A DNA stretch of 38,266 bases from Defluviitaleaceae bacterium (GCA_009785615.1 WQVX01000008.1:1-38266), one strand, 5' to 3'. Shown: positions 1 to 8,911, numbered from the stretch's first letter. Numbers and translations are program-made. The notes: a model not told the origin generated them from the letters alone.

Positions 1-786
1 GGTTTCAACTCTACGGCTTTGACCTTTAGCTATTGTTGGGTTGGTTCCGATACTGGTAACACCTATGCCTAAAGGATAAAACGCCCGGTTCCATACAAAA
101 ACCTTGGAAGCATATACCCCGTCAGGAGGTAAAAATTTATCATTATGCGGATAAATATTAGCTGTAGGAAAGCCTATAGTTCTCCCTAGTTGACGCCCCA
201 TTTCTACTACCCCATGTATAGTAAACGGACTGCCTGATAATCTATTGGCTTCTTGAATTTCTCCTCTAGCCAAACGTGTTCGTATTTTTGATGTGCTAAT
301 CTTTTCACCATCTAATTGTGTGGTTGGGATTGTAATAATTTCTATGCCCAATTCTCTACCAAGATCCTGTAGTATGGATTGTGTACCTGCTTGGTTATAG
401 CCAAACCGAAACCCTTCCCCCACCAGCAATGCTTTGCAATTAAATTGACTTTTAAGTAGCTGACAAAAATCTTTAGGGGACATCCGGCTGGTATTCTCAT
501 CAAAAGGGTATTTTATCCAATAAGAAACCTTAGTCGTTTCAAGTAAATAATAACTCTCTTTAGTAGTAAGTAGTGGTTTATAATTTTTATCATGTAATAC
601 TTGAACAGGGTTTGGCACAAAACTTAGTACTGCCGGACACAGACTATTGTTATTTGCATAATTTATTGTAGCCTTTATAAGATCATAATGCCCCTGATGC
701 AAAGCTTCAAATTTCCCAACAGTTATAGCTGTTTTGATGTTTGATTTATCTGTAAGGCCAGGGTACAAGGAATCAATGATTATCAT
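1..786 (-). CDS. ribF: Bifunctional riboflavin kinase / FAD synthetase RibF (3' end outside window)
   Basis: Makes FMN from riboflavin and then FAD, in the cytoplasm. I translated this from the reverse complement: it begins MIIIDSLYPGLTDKSN and reads open for 262 codons to the window edge. The FAD-synthetase nucleotidyltransferase loop is visible near residue 25 (VGKFEALHQGHYDLI; family GxFDGxHxGH), followed by the kinase-domain signature GRTIGFPTANI near residue 205 and NPTIAKGQ near 252. Family members are about 305-315 residues, so roughly 45-50 C-terminal residues are missing only because the window ends. The ATG at 786 overlaps the truB stop by 14 bases, so it is the last visible gene of the operon and translationally coupled. 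TruB followed by RibF is the usual order in Firmicutes. Confidence 0.92.
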   Translation of the reverse strand, partial: MIIIDSLYPGLTDKSNIKTAITVGKFEALHQGHYDLIKATINYANNNSLCPAVLSFVPNPVQVLHDKNYKPLLTTKESYYLLETTKVSYWIKYPFDENTSRMSPKDFCQLLKSQFNCKALLVGEGFRFGYNQAGTQSILQDLGRELGIEIITIPTTQLDGEKISTSKIRTRLARGEIQEANRLSGSPFTIHGVVEMGRQLGRTIGFPTANIYPHNDKFLPPDGVYASKVFVWNRAFYPLGIGVTSIGTNPTIAKGQSRRVET

Positions 787-1762
787 ACATCATAACCTCC
801 GGCTTAAACATTCCTTTTTTTAAAGTATATAACCCAATCAGATCTTCTTTTCCATATAGCCAACAAAGTTGGCCTTCCGATAGCGGCTCAGATAACGAAA
901 CCTGCTCATAAGGTACCGGCAAACCGTTAATAGCTTGCTTAATAAAGTTTGTAATTATCCCTTTTGGAACAGGCAAGGCTTTATCTACGGGCATAAGAAA
1001 ATCCCGGCGATTTTCTTCAATAGCCGGTTTTAACTCTGATAAATATATTGAGTCTTTTAAATGAAAAGTGCCGGATTTAGTACGAATCAAATCGCCCATA
1101 CATCCACCGCAACCCAATTTTTGGCCAATGTCTGCACAAAGGCTCCTTATGTAAGTACCTTTGCTACAATCTACTTCTATCCAAAGACGGTTATTTTCTA
1201 GGTTTATATCAGTAATGGCAATACGTGGGATATCCACATGCCGTGATTTACGCTCTACCGTTTTACCGGCTCTGGCTAGATCATATAATTTTTTTCCTTC
1301 AATTTTTATAGCAGAATACATGGGTGGCGTTTGCATATATCCGCCTATAAAAGAGGTAATTACTTCTTCTATGGCGGATATCTTTATACCATCAGTAGAA
1401 CCGGTAGTAAGAATTTTACCGGTATGGTCATCAGTGTCTGTGGTCATTCCCAAAATAAGTTCTGCCCTATATGACTTATCTGATGTTGAGTGCCCAATTC
1501 CAACGGTTAAGTAATCTGCTAATTTTGTAGCACGCCCTACACAGATAGGAAGCACACCTTCTGCTTGTGGGTCTAAAGTACCTGTATGACCTGTTTTAAT
1601 TTTACGCTTTTTGCCCTTTTTATCCGTATTATCTTTTTCTTGACTTTCTTCGATGTCCTTTTTATAGTTGCTTAACAGCTTGCGCACTATAGCCACTACA
1701 TCATGGGAAGTATAGCCTTTTTCTTTATAAATATTGATTATTCCGGTCATGCTTTCAATCAT
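773..1762 (-). CDS. truB: tRNA pseudouridine(55) synthase TruB
   Basis: Isomerises U55 of tRNA T-loops to pseudouridine. The family start is clear (GIINIYKEKGYTSHDVVAIVRKLL), as is the catalytic block GHTGTLDPQAEGVLP with the catalytic Asp at residue 64, then KxYRAELILGMTTDTDDHTG and the substrate loop YSAIKIEGKKLYDLAR. At 329 residues it is longer than most TruB proteins, because a Lys/Glu-rich stretch (about residues 33-55) is inserted just before the catalytic block. The start may be residue 1 or the internal Met5 (MTGIINI, ATG at 1750), which matches homologues equally well. One base separates it from the end of nrnA and it overlaps ribF, so it is cotranscribed with both. Confidence 0.95.
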   Translation of the reverse strand: MIESMTGIINIYKEKGYTSHDVVAIVRKLLSNYKKDIEESQEKDNTDKKGKKRKIKTGHTGTLDPQAEGVLPICVGRATKLADYLTVGIGHSTSDKSYRAELILGMTTDTDDHTGKILTTGSTDGIKISAIEEVITSFIGGYMQTPPMYSAIKIEGKKLYDLARAGKTVERKSRHVDIPRIAITDINLENNRLWIEVDCSKGTYIRSLCADIGQKLGCGGCMGDLIRTKSGTFHLKDSIYLSELKPAIEENRRDFLMPVDKALPVPKGIITNFIKQAINGLPVPYEQVSLSEPLSEGQLCWLYGKEDLIGLYTLKKGMFKPEVMMYDNH

Positions 1763-1763
1763 T

Positions 1764-2741
1764 TTAATTCAACGCCTCTAAAATTAAAAGTAATATTTTA
1801 TCTTTTACTTCAAAAACACTATACTGTCCCTTTATTGTTGCACCTGCTGCCAATGTATGCCCGCCACCACCAAAGTGCTGGGCAATTGCACCTACATTTA
1901 CACTACGAGACCGCAGGCTTATCTTGACTTCCTTGGTATCTCTTTCATATACCAGCAAAGATACCCTTGCATTACGTATGTTAAGGAGGATTTCTACTAC
2001 TCCTTCTAAATCTTGGGAGGTAGCATCGGGTGCGTTTTCAAAATTTTGCATCATTTCTTGAGATACGCAAGCATATACCACTTGCCCATCTTTAATGCAA
2101 GAGCAAGAGTTTAATATTCGGGCAAGAAGTTTTACTTCTGTAAAGGATCGAAGATGTACTAATTCTGTATATATTTCTGTAAAAGGGATACCTAAAGACA
2201 TTAATTTGCTTGCAACATCTAAGGTATCTTGGCTTGTGGCAGCATGACGAAAGCCTCCTGTATCACTTACCATTCCGGCATATAGTGCTGATGCTATATC
2301 ATGGTTTAAATCCACAAAAGAATCCAACAGACGGTACACCATCTCGCAAGCTGAGGATGCTGTACCGTCTACGAAATTGTACATGGCAAAATTAGTATTG
2401 GTGTAGTGATGATCTATGCATATGGAGTAGGGTAACGTTTCTGCTAATTCTTTGGCCCTATCCGAAAGACGGCCTATATCAGCACAGTCCACACAGATTA
2501 AAACACTATCGGGCGTAGGTTGTTCAATACCATCCCACATAAGGTGCTTACCAGGGATCACGTCATATTTAAAATGGAAAGGTTCCATAAATACATGAAC
2601 ATTTTTCCCCAATTTTTCTAATGCAAGGCCAAGCCCAAAACATGAACCAATAGAGTCTCCGTCCGGGTTTATATGGCCTGTAATATAGAAATTTTTTTGC
2701 TCACTAATGAAGGTTTTTATTTCGCCAATGTCATGAGTCAT
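1764..2741 (-). CDS. nrnA: DHH-family bifunctional oligoribonuclease / pAp phosphatase NrnA
   Basis: Degrades nano-RNAs of 2-5 nucleotides and dephosphorylates 3'-phosphoadenosine 5'-phosphate; Mn-dependent and cytoplasmic. The DHH superfamily motifs appear in order: GHINPDGDSIGS (about residue 21), CVDCAD (about 84), CIDHHYTN (about 108), MVSDTGGFR (about 156), and the DHHA1 glycine loop GGGGHTLAAGA near residue 290. The length of 325 residues is typical. Its start lies 11 bases inside the end of rbfA and it ends 1 base before truB. rbfA-nrnA-truB is a standard Firmicute arrangement linking ribosome maturation and RNA turnover. Confidence 0.94.
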   Translation of the reverse strand: MTHDIGEIKTFISEQKNFYITGHINPDGDSIGSCFGLGLALEKLGKNVHVFMEPFHFKYDVIPGKHLMWDGIEQPTPDSVLICVDCADIGRLSDRAKELAETLPYSICIDHHYTNTNFAMYNFVDGTASSACEMVYRLLDSFVDLNHDIASALYAGMVSDTGGFRHAATSQDTLDVASKLMSLGIPFTEIYTELVHLRSFTEVKLLARILNSCSCIKDGQVVYACVSQEMMQNFENAPDATSQDLEGVVEILLNIRNARVSLLVYERDTKEVKISLRSRSVNVGAIAQHFGGGGHTLAAGATIKGQYSVFEVKDKILLLILEALN

Positions 2742-3126
2742 TACGAACTACCTCATCTATAAGTTTGTGCATACGCATAGCAGAAGCAATGCTGTCATCC
2801 AGTAAAAAAGTAATCTCCGGAGTATGGCGAAGGTTAAGAGTTTCAGCAATACGCTTACGTATAAAACCTGAAGCATTTGCGAGGGCTTCTAAAGTTTCTT
2901 CAGGCGGAACATTTTTTTGTCCGTTTCCCTCTAAAACACTTACGGATATTTTGCAAAATTTTAAATCCGTAGTTGTGTTAGCCCCCACTACGCTTACTAC
3001 AGTGCCTATGCGCGGATCCGACATCTCAAAGCGGATTATGTCTGCTGCGGTTCTTGCAATTTCGTCATTGATGCGCGCTATGCGTTGGTTATTTTGGCTT
3101 TTGCCATGGCTTTTGTTTTTAGACAT
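2731..3126 (-). CDS. rbfA: 30S ribosome-binding factor RbfA
   Basis: Late 30S-subunit maturation factor that binds near helix 1 of 16S rRNA and is needed at low temperature. The 131-residue product has the single KH-like fold signatures: [25 protein letters not shown] at the N-terminus, the [25 protein letters not shown] strand block, and [37 protein letters not shown] at the end. These are canonical RbfA motifs and the length is normal. It overlaps the infB end by 8 bases and the nrnA start by 11. A Lys/Asn/Ser-rich stretch of about 14 residues precedes the core. Confidence 0.95.
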   Translation of the reverse strand: MSKNKSHGKSQNNQRIARINDEIARTAADIIRFEMSDPRIGTVVSVVGANTTTDLKFCKISVSVLEGNGQKNVPPEETLEALANASGFIRKRIAETLNLRHTPEITFLLDDSIASAMRMHKLIDEVVRNDS

Positions 3127-6109
3127 GTGGTACTTCCTCCATTACATAAGCTTCCACAACATCATTTTCTTTGATATCGTTAAACCTATGGAATACCATA
3201 CCACATTCGTAGCCGGAAGCTACTTCTCGCACATCATCTTTAAAACGACGTAAAGTATCTAGGGTTCCGTCGTACACTACAATACCGTCACGGACAATAC
3301 GAACTTGAGAATTGCGCAAAATTTTACCATCTTGTACATGACAGCCGCCTATAGTGCCAATGCCGGATGCTTTAAACAATTGCCTAATTTGTGCATGACC
3401 CAATATCTTTTCTTGGAAAACCGGGGCAAGCATACCTTTCATAGCCGCTTCAATATCTTCTATAGCAGCATAAATAACACGGTACATGCGCAGGTCTACC
3501 TTTTCAGCTTCTGCTACAGATCTGGCTTGGGCATCCGGGCGAACATTAAAACCAATAATAATAGCATTGGAAGCACTTGCTAACATAACGTCAGATTCAG
3601 TGATAGCACCAACACCACCATGTATGGTACGCACCCTTACTTCATTATTGGATAATTTTTCTAAACTTGCTTTAAGAGCTTCTACAGAACCATGAACATC
3701 TGCCTTAACTACCACATTAAGATCTTTTACATTACCGGCTTGTATCTGCTGGAACAAATCATCCAAAGAAACTTTATTAGGTGTAGCTTTAATCAGATTT
3801 ACTCTGCCACGGGCTACAACACTTTCTGCAAGCTGCCTTGCATGTTTGTCGCTGGAAGCAACATAAAACATATCTCCGGCGGTAGGAACATCATTTAATC
3901 CTACAATTTCTACAGGGATAGATGGGCCTGCTGTCTGTGCTCTGTTGCCTTTGTCATCTAACATTGCTCGTATGCGTCCATAGCTTTGACCGGATACTAC
4001 AGGATCCCCTTCACGCAAGGTTCCGCTTTGTATAAGCACTGTAGCTACAGGGCCTCGGCCTTTATCCAGTTTAGCTTCAATAACATGGCCACGAGCGTTC
4101 TTGTTTGGATTAGCTTTTAATTCTTTAACTTCTGATGCCAAGATGATCATTTCAAGCAAATCTTCTATGCCAATTCTCTTTTTAGCAGATACAGGAACAG
4201 ATATTGTACTGCCGCCCCAATCTTCTACCAAAAGCTCATGTTCTGTTAATTCTTGTTTTACTCTGTCCGGGTTTGCATCAGGCAAGTCAACTTTGTTAAT
4301 TGCAACAATGATTTCAACGCCGGCCGCCTTTGCATGGTTAATGGCCTCTACAGTTTGAGGCATAACACCATCGTTGGCTGCTACCACCAAAACTGCAATA
4401 TCTGTAACTTGGGCACCACGCATACGCATAGCCGTAAAAGCTTCGTGACCCGGGGTATCCAAAAAGGTAATGGGTTTACCGTTAATCTCTACAGTATAAG
4501 CACCAATATGCTGAGTAATGCCGCCCGCTTCACCTTCTGTTACATGAGTATTACGGATTGCATCAAGCAAAGATGTTTTGCCATGGTCTACATGCCCCAT
4601 AACAACTACAACCGGTGGACGGTTTTCCATGAGTGTATCGTCTTCTGTTTCTTCTGAAAAAGCCGCTTCAAAAACGTCTACTTCCACATATTCTTCAACT
4701 AAACAGTTAAATTGCTCGCCAATATATACTGCTGTTTCAAAATCTATTTGTTGATTGGCAGTAGCCATTATGCCTTTTTTCATCAAAGTTTTGATGATCT
4801 CCGGAATGGATTTGTAAAGTTTTTCTGCCATTTCACGTACAGTAACATCCGGGCCTACAGTGATTTCTGTAACTGTGGGTATAACTGTTTCCGGCATTAT
4901 GCGCTTTGGAGCTTTTTTAGCAGCACCTTTATTTGTTGATCGTGCAGGACGTTTAGATTGATTGTTGCGGCGGTTTGAAAATTCTTTATCCTTGAAAGAA
5001 GTAGTATCTTTTTTATCCTTTGCCTTAACTGCATCAGTACGCTTTTTCCATTCTTGCTTACGATCGCTTTTTGAAGGTTCTGTAGTACCCGGTTTTGCAT
5101 CCGGCTTTTTACCAAAAGTGGCTGGTCCTCTGGCACCGGCAGCACCGGCAGAAGGGCCTTTACCACCGGCATAAGGCTTGTTTCCCGGTGGGCGATTGCC
5201 TGCGGGCCTTCCGTCTTTGTTAAAAGGCCGCCTATCTCCCTGTGGTCTTGGTGGACGATCTCCTTGTGGTCTAGGAGGGCGGTCTCCTTGTGGTCTAGGA
5301 GGGCGGTCTCCCTGTGGTCTTGGTGGACGATCTCCCTGTGGTCTTGGTGGGCGGTCTCCATATTGTCTTGGCGGACGATCGCCATGTTGCCTTGGCGGGC
5401 GATCTCCTTGTGAATGCCCATCCTCTGTTCGTGGCCTATAAGTGCGTTCTGCACCTTCAGCACCCTCCGGCCTTGGCCTTCTGGGGCGGTCATCGCCTTC
5501 TTGACGTGGTCTGCGTGGCAATTCTTTACCATCAGAGCCTACAGGACGCGGCCTACGTGGTAACTCTTTACCATCAGGGCCTACAGGACGCGGTCTACGT
5601 GGCAATTCTTTACCATCAGGGCCTACAGGACGTGGCTTACGTGGTAACTCTTTACCATCAGGGCCTACAGGACGCGGCTTGCGTGGTAATTCTTTACCAT
5701 CAGGGCCTACAGGACGCGGCCTACGTGGTAACTCTTTACCATCAGGGCCTACAGGACGCGGCCTGCGCGGCAATTCTTTACCATCAGGGCCTACAGGACG
5801 CGGCCTACGCGGGCGGTTTTCACCATCCTGGCCTGAAGGGTTTTGTGAACGTTCTGCTCCGGCATTATCTGCTGAACGAGGCTTAGGTGCCTCATTATTA
5901 TCAGAACGAGGGGGGGATGAAGTACCGGCATCTGTTTTTTGCGGCTGAGAATTTGATTTTAAACCGCTAATAACTTGCTTTACTTCAGAATCTTCCAATG
6001 AACTCATATGGTTATTAACTTCCCTTCCGTGCGACTTGAGTAGCTGAATAATGTCTTTGGAATTTTTGCCTAATTGGCGGGCTAATTCATAAATACGGGT
6101 TTTGGGCAT
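3119..6109 (-). CDS. infB: Translation initiation factor IF-2
   Basis: GTPase that delivers fMet-tRNA to the 30S subunit and promotes subunit joining. The 996 residues contain: an IF2-N domain at 1-55 ([21 protein letters not shown]); a basic low-complexity region from about 60 to 400 with two tandem-repeat arrays; a second IF2-N-like helix bundle at about 410-465 ([23 protein letters not shown]); a G domain with [10 protein letters not shown] near 501, DTPGHEAF near 550 and NKVDLPD near 603; then the beta-barrel, C1 and C2 domains ending [28 protein letters not shown]. The start is supported by GAGGTGA eight bases upstream. It is larger than typical Firmicute IF-2 only because of the repeat linker. 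It follows ylxQ and overlaps rbfA. Confidence 0.97.
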   Translation of the reverse strand: MPKTRIYELARQLGKNSKDIIQLLKSHGREVNNHMSSLEDSEVKQVISGLKSNSQPQKTDAGTSSPPRSDNNEAPKPRSADNAGAERSQNPSGQDGENRPRRPRPVGPDGKELPRRPRPVGPDGKELPRRPRPVGPDGKELPRKPRPVGPDGKELPRKPRPVGPDGKELPRRPRPVGPDGKELPRRPRPVGSDGKELPRRPRQEGDDRPRRPRPEGAEGAERTYRPRTEDGHSQGDRPPRQHGDRPPRQYGDRPPRPQGDRPPRPQGDRPPRPQGDRPPRPQGDRPPRPQGDRRPFNKDGRPAGNRPPGNKPYAGGKGPSAGAAGARGPATFGKKPDAKPGTTEPSKSDRKQEWKKRTDAVKAKDKKDTTSFKDKEFSNRRNNQSKRPARSTNKGAAKKAPKRIMPETVIPTVTEITVGPDVTVREMAEKLYKSIPEIIKTLMKKGIMATANQQIDFETAVYIGEQFNCLVEEYVEVDVFEAAFSEETEDDTLMENRPPVVVVMGHVDHGKTSLLDAIRNTHVTEGEAGGITQHIGAYTVEINGKPITFLDTPGHEAFTAMRMRGAQVTDIAVLVVAANDGVMPQTVEAINHAKAAGVEIIVAINKVDLPDANPDRVKQELTEHELLVEDWGGSTISVPVSAKKRIGIEDLLEMIILASEVKELKANPNKNARGHVIEAKLDKGRGPVATVLIQSGTLREGDPVVSGQSYGRIRAMLDDKGNRAQTAGPSIPVEIVGLNDVPTAGDMFYVASSDKHARQLAESVVARGRVNLIKATPNKVSLDDLFQQIQAGNVKDLNVVVKADVHGSVEALKASLEKLSNNEVRVRTIHGGVGAITESDVMLASASNAIIIGFNVRPDAQARSVAEAEKVDLRMYRVIYAAIEDIEAAMKGMLAPVFQEKILGHAQIRQLFKASGIGTIGGCHVQDGKILRNSQVRIVRDGIVVYDGTLDTLRRFKDDVREVASGYECGMVFHRFNDIKENDVVEAYVMEEVPHV
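5231..5406 (-). repeat. 24-bp tandem repeat within infB (GDRPPRPQ units)
   Basis: About seven 24-nt units code for GDRPPR followed by PQ, QH or QY. It lies downstream of the 42-bp array in the same linker and adds another strongly basic, proline-rich stretch. Some adjacent units are identical at the DNA level, so copy number could change by slippage or recombination without breaking the frame. Confidence 0.88.
5514..5809 (-). repeat. 42-bp tandem repeat within infB (seven copies of PVG[P/S]DGKELPR units)
   Basis: Seven near-identical 42-nt units code for a 14-residue unit with core [11 protein letters not shown] joined by RPR or KPR; the last unit (low-coordinate end) has Ser for Pro. Most base differences between units are synonymous (for example GGTAACTC versus GGCAATTC), which suggests older duplication held by protein-level selection. 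The array lies in the disordered linker between the two IF2-N domains. Confidence 0.9.
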
Positions 6110-6123
6110 TCAGTCACCTCACG

Positions 6124-6435
6124 TTAGCTCAAACTGTCATCTATCAAAGCCTGCAAGCGTACGGCAAAACCATTGTCTGTAATAACATATACAGTACGAC
6201 CGGACTTGCCCACGCATTTAGACATAACATCTCTTTCTCCAAAAATCCGTATTGGCCTTTTGTAGAAAAAGCATTTGTTAACAAACTTCTTTTTTGTATT
6301 ATCCGACGCATCTACAGCAATTATAACCAGTTGTGCATTTCCTCTTTGAAGAAGCTTTTCCGCAGTTTCTTCCCCGGTATAAAGCATTCCGGCTTTAGTG
6401 GATAAACTCAAAAGGGAGGCAATTCTACGATCCAT
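6124..6435 (-). CDS. ylxQ: L7Ae/L30e-family ribosomal-type RNA-binding protein (YlxQ)
   Basis: Small RNA-binding protein of the L7Ae/L30e/Gadd45 fold; homologues between nusA and infB are thought to bind kink-turn RNA, but their role is unsettled. The motifs are MDRRIASLLSLSTKAGMLYTGEETAEKLLQRGNAQLVIIAVDASDNTKKKF, the usual N-terminal helix, G-loop and LVIIAxDASxNT block. I prefer ATG 6435 (103 residues), which follows AGAGGTGA at about 11 bases. A GTG at 6450 (108 residues) is also open but has no well-spaced ribosome binding site. It overlaps the 3' end of ylxR by about 11 bases, as is common for this pair. Confidence 0.88.
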   Translation of the reverse strand: MDRRIASLLSLSTKAGMLYTGEETAEKLLQRGNAQLVIIAVDASDNTKKKFVNKCFFYKRPIRIFGERDVMSKCVGKSGRTVYVITDNGFAVRLQALIDDSLS

Positions 6436-6706
6436 GTTCTGCAAGTTCACCTCTCAACCGGTCATATATTTTTGGCGGGATGGATTGTTTAAAAGATCGC
6501 TCTAAGCCTTTTTGTTTACGCGCTCTTTCTAAACATACAGTATCAGGACATACATAAGCACCCCGACCGGGTGTTTTTCCTGTAAAATCTAAAGTAAACT
6601 CAAAAGATGCGTCTGCTTCTATCCTAACCACACGTATAAGATCCTTTTTGTTTTTCATTTGAAGGCATCCTGTACATTTACGCATGGGGATTTTTCTTTG
6701 TTTCAC
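6425..6706 (-). CDS. ylxR: YlxR family protein (RnpM, RNase P modulator family)
   Basis: Small RNA-binding protein; recent work on Bacillus relatives names this family RnpM because it modulates RNase P. The 93 residues carry the family signatures KIPMRKCTGCLQMKNKKDLIRVVR at the N-terminus, DFTGKTPGRGAYVCPDTVCLERARKQKGLERSF in the middle, and a short C-terminal tail. The start codon is GTG at 6706, whose last bases form the TGA stop of nusA (GTGA overlap), implying translational coupling. An internal ATG (Met8) exists, but the upstream GTG gives the usual N-terminus. Confidence 0.93.
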   Translation of the reverse strand: MKQRKIPMRKCTGCLQMKNKKDLIRVVRIEADASFEFTLDFTGKTPGRGAYVCPDTVCLERARKQKGLERSFKQSIPPKIYDRLRGELAEHGS

Positions 6707-8127
6707 TTTTCATCTTCCTCCGGAGTTACAGGCAGTTGATTGTCTGTACTTCCCACATCGTAATATTCATCATCGTAGTATTCGTCATCGTAGTATTCGT
6801 CATCATAATATTCATCATCATAGTACTCATCATCGTAGTATTCATCATCGTAGTATTCTTCTCCTTCAAAAGTTTCAACAAGAGTTTCCGTTTCATCAGA
6901 TGATGTAACATCGTCAGTTATTGTTGGCTCATTAACTGCTGCAACTTCATCATTTGCTATATCTTCAGCTCCATCGACTGTTGCAACCTCATCAGCAATT
7001 TTTGTAGATTCTTTTTCCAATTTTTGCTTTTCTTTCAGGAAAGCTTCGTAATCTACATTAAGCTCTTCTTTTGTAATAAAATTGAGTCCTTTTGCTTGAG
7101 TCTCACTTTTTATATCAATACGCCACCCGGTAAGGCGAGCAGCAAGCCGTGCATTTTGCCCCTCTTTACCTATGGCCAAAGATAGCTGATGATCCGGTAC
7201 AATAACCTTTGCTGTCATTTCATGAGGATTAATAGCTACTGTATTAACCTTGCTGGGGCTTAAAGCGGAAGCAATAAACTTGACCGGGTCACTGCTCCAG
7301 GGGATAATGTCCATTTTTTCGCCTCTAAGCTCTGCACTTACAATATTAACACGATAACCACTTTGGCCTACGCACGCACCTACAGGATCTACATGGGGAT
7401 TTTTTGAATACACAGCCATTTTGCTACGTATCCCCGGATCTCGTGCTATAGATTTAACTTCTACAGTACCATCATAGACCTCCGGCACCTCTTGTTCAAA
7501 CAACCGCTTAACCAACTCCGGATTAGTACGTGAGACATTGACCACGGGGCCTTTATTGGTTTGTTTAACTTCTAATATATAAACCTTAATCCGATCTTGA
7601 AATTCATAAGGTTCTTTATGCATTTGCTCGCCGGGGTTAAGTATAGCCTCAAGCTTGCCTATGCTTACTATTACATTACGTCTGTCGCGGCGTTGAACTA
7701 CGCCTGTGATGATATCGTGCTCTTTGGTAATATACTCGTTATAGAGTATTTCTCTTTCAGCTTCTCTAAACTTTTGTACTACAACCTGCTTAGCTGTTTG
7801 TGCTGATATTCTGCCAAAATCTTTTGGAGCCACTTCAATTTCTACAATATCCCCAATTTCGTAATCTATTTTGTATTTACGGGATTCTTGCAACGAAATT
7901 TGAGTAACTTCGTCCTCAACTACTTCTACAATTTCCTTTTGGTTAACTACTTTTACTTTGCCTGTTTTTTCATCTATGTGTACCTTTATGTTGGCATTTG
8001 CACCAAAATTCTTTTTGCAAGCTGATACCAGCGAGGTTTCAATGGCTTCAAAAATGATTTGCTTATCAATCCCCTTTTCTCGAGTTATTTGAGATAAAGC
8101 TTCCATCAACTCCGTCGTGCTATCCAT
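6703..8127 (-). CDS. nusA: Transcription termination/antitermination factor NusA with acidic repeat tail
   Basis: Binds RNA polymerase and nascent RNA to control pausing, termination and antitermination. I place the start at ATG 8127 (MDSTTELMEALSQI, 474 residues): it follows AGAGGAGG with ideal spacing, and the longer reading frame from 8151 would put this Shine-Dalgarno inside the gene. Order of domains: NusA N-terminal domain (to about 125), S1 domain (VQRRDRRNVIVSIGKLEAILNP), KH1 and KH2 (VGACVGQSGYRVNIVSAEL and LAIGKEGQNARLAARLTGW), ending near residue 350. A further 120 residues form an acidic tail with EYYDD repeats. The gene overlaps ylxR by three bases (shared in GTGA). Confidence 0.95.
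   Translation of the reverse strand: MDSTTELMEALSQITREKGIDKQIIFEAIETSLVSACKKNFGANANIKVHIDEKTGKVKVVNQKEIVEVVEDEVTQISLQESRKYKIDYEIGDIVEIEVAPKDFGRISAQTAKQVVVQKFREAEREILYNEYITKEHDIITGVVQRRDRRNVIVSIGKLEAILNPGEQMHKEPYEFQDRIKVYILEVKQTNKGPVVNVSRTNPELVKRLFEQEVPEVYDGTVEVKSIARDPGIRSKMAVYSKNPHVDPVGACVGQSGYRVNIVSAELRGEKMDIIPWSSDPVKFIASALSPSKVNTVAINPHEMTAKVIVPDHQLSLAIGKEGQNARLAARLTGWRIDIKSETQAKGLNFITKEELNVDYEAFLKEKQKLEKESTKIADEVATVDGAEDIANDEVAAVNEPTITDDVTSSDETETLVETFEGEEYYDDEYYDDEYYDDEYYDDEYYDDEYYDDEYYDVGSTDNQLPVTPEEDEK
6757..6858 (-). repeat. 15-bp tandem repeat coding the EYYDD tail of NusA
   Basis: Six full copies plus a degenerate seventh of a 15-nt unit encode EYYDD near the NusA C-terminus, ending EYYDVGS. 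Units differ mainly at third positions (GTA/ATA, ATC/ATC). The product is highly acidic and tyrosine-rich, unlike the rest of NusA. Confidence 0.92.
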
Positions 8128-8158
8128 AATTCCTCCTCTGCATGTTTTCATATATTTA

Positions 8159-8656
8159 TCATACCATATAAACTAAACGACAGTATATTAGATGTTCTCG
8201 GGGGAGTTTCAACTCAGTATCAGTTGTATCTCCGGCTAACGCATCTATAGAAATTATTACCGCATTTTCTTCCAATCGCACCAAAGTACCTTGGATTTTT
8301 TTTTGATTATTAAGAACATCAATTGGCTTGTCTAGTTTTACCTCTACTAGTTGGCCAATGTGTTTAGTATAGTGGATGTCTTTAACCAATTTACGTTCAA
8401 TACCCGGAGAGCTAACTTCTAAAACATAAGCACCGGGTATAGGATCGTTAGCGTCCAAAACGGGTTCTACAGCGTAAGTGATCCTTTCGCAGTCATCTAA
8501 AGTTATGCCGCCATCCTTTTCTATATATAATCTAAGAACCTTGCGACCATGTTCTGTTAAAAGCTCAAGGTCATACAGCTCTACATGCTGAGCTTCTATA
8601 ATAGGCTCAAGTAGTTGCTGTACAGTGGCCAAGATGGGGCTTTTGGGATTTAGCAC
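8159..8656 (-). CDS. rimP: Ribosome maturation factor RimP
   Basis: Needed for 30S subunit maturation. The 165 residues show the RimP N-terminal domain (VELYDLELLTEHGRKVLRLYIEKDGGITLDDCERITYAVEPVLDANDPIPGAYVLEVSSPGIERKL) and C-terminal SH3-like domain (GQLVEVKL, KKIQGTLVRLEENAVIISI). These motifs are unmistakable and the length is normal. The start is GTG at 8656 preceded by AGGTGA with about nine bases spacing. It is the first gene of the nusA operon, 31 bases before nusA. No convincing sigma-A promoter was found upstream on this strand, but a hairpin lies in the leader. Confidence 0.93.
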   Translation of the reverse strand: MLNPKSPILATVQQLLEPIIEAQHVELYDLELLTEHGRKVLRLYIEKDGGITLDDCERITYAVEPVLDANDPIPGAYVLEVSSPGIERKLVKDIHYTKHIGQLVEVKLDKPIDVLNNQKKIQGTLVRLEENAVIISIDALAGDTTDTELKLPREHLIYCRLVYMV

Positions 8657-8727
8657 TTTAATCTTTCACCTATCCTTCTTTATTTTCGCTAAGCCGCGAG
8701 TTCACTTTTTGCAAATGAACAAATAAT

Positions 8728-8751
8728 AAGAGTGGGCACTGACCCACTCTT
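8728..8751 (-). promoter_or_regulatory. Leader hairpin upstream of rimP (possible attenuator)
   Basis: A 9-bp perfect inverted repeat (AAGAGTGGG / CCCACTCTT) with a 6-base loop sits 72 bases upstream of rimP. Read on the minus strand it is followed by TATTATTTG, a weak U-rich tail. As both neighbouring genes point away from it, it is not an ordinary gene-end terminator. It could attenuate the nusA operon, as NusA often controls its own synthesis, but this is inference. Confidence 0.45.
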
Positions 8752-8870
8752 TACATTACTAACTACGTATTTTATAGATTGGTTAAAGAAACCTTAGCAT
8801 ATTTCTGGGAAATTTGCAATGGTTTTTTGCAAAAAATACACGCATTTTTTTGTGCAGCGACCGTGCTCAA

Positions 8871-8897
8871 CCGGTCTCATTTTGTTACCGGTTGGAT
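8871..8897. repeat. 27-bp intergenic motif, copy 1 (inverted relative to copy 2)
   Basis: On the minus strand this reads ATCCAACCGGTAACAAA then ATGAGACCGG and matches 25 of 27 positions of the motif at 15088-15114. Around it lies a perfect 8-bp dyad, CAACCGGT (8868-8875) and ACCGGTTG (8887-8894), with an 11-base centre. It sits 14 bases upstream of the -35 box of the small gene at 8982 and about 210 bases upstream of rimP, so it could be an operator. Confidence 0.6.
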
Positions 8898-8911
8898 GGT
8901 GCGATTCATTC

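Noticed and set aside
1161-1514. Plus-strand open frame opposite truB (117 codons), and similar antisense frames across the window
   Set aside because: No ribosome binding sites or family motifs; they mirror well-supported genes on the other strand.
5231-5809. Regularly spaced repeats resembling a CRISPR array
   Set aside because: Units are contiguous with no unique spacers and encode in-frame peptide repeats of IF-2.
4897-5886. Long open frames overlapping infB on both strands (about 190-211 codons)
   Set aside because: They lie over the 24- and 42-bp repeats, which keep every frame open periodically. The products are simple repeats, and the infB frame has full domain support.
8128-8151. 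Longer NusA start (MKTCRGGIMDS)
   Set aside because: The extra codons are the AGAGGAGG ribosome binding site of the ATG at 8127.
8829-8850. A/T-only hairpin (AAAAAAT ... ATTTTTT) upstream of rimP
   Set aside because: Pure A/T stem in an AT-rich spacer, too weak and too likely by chance; at most bent DNA.
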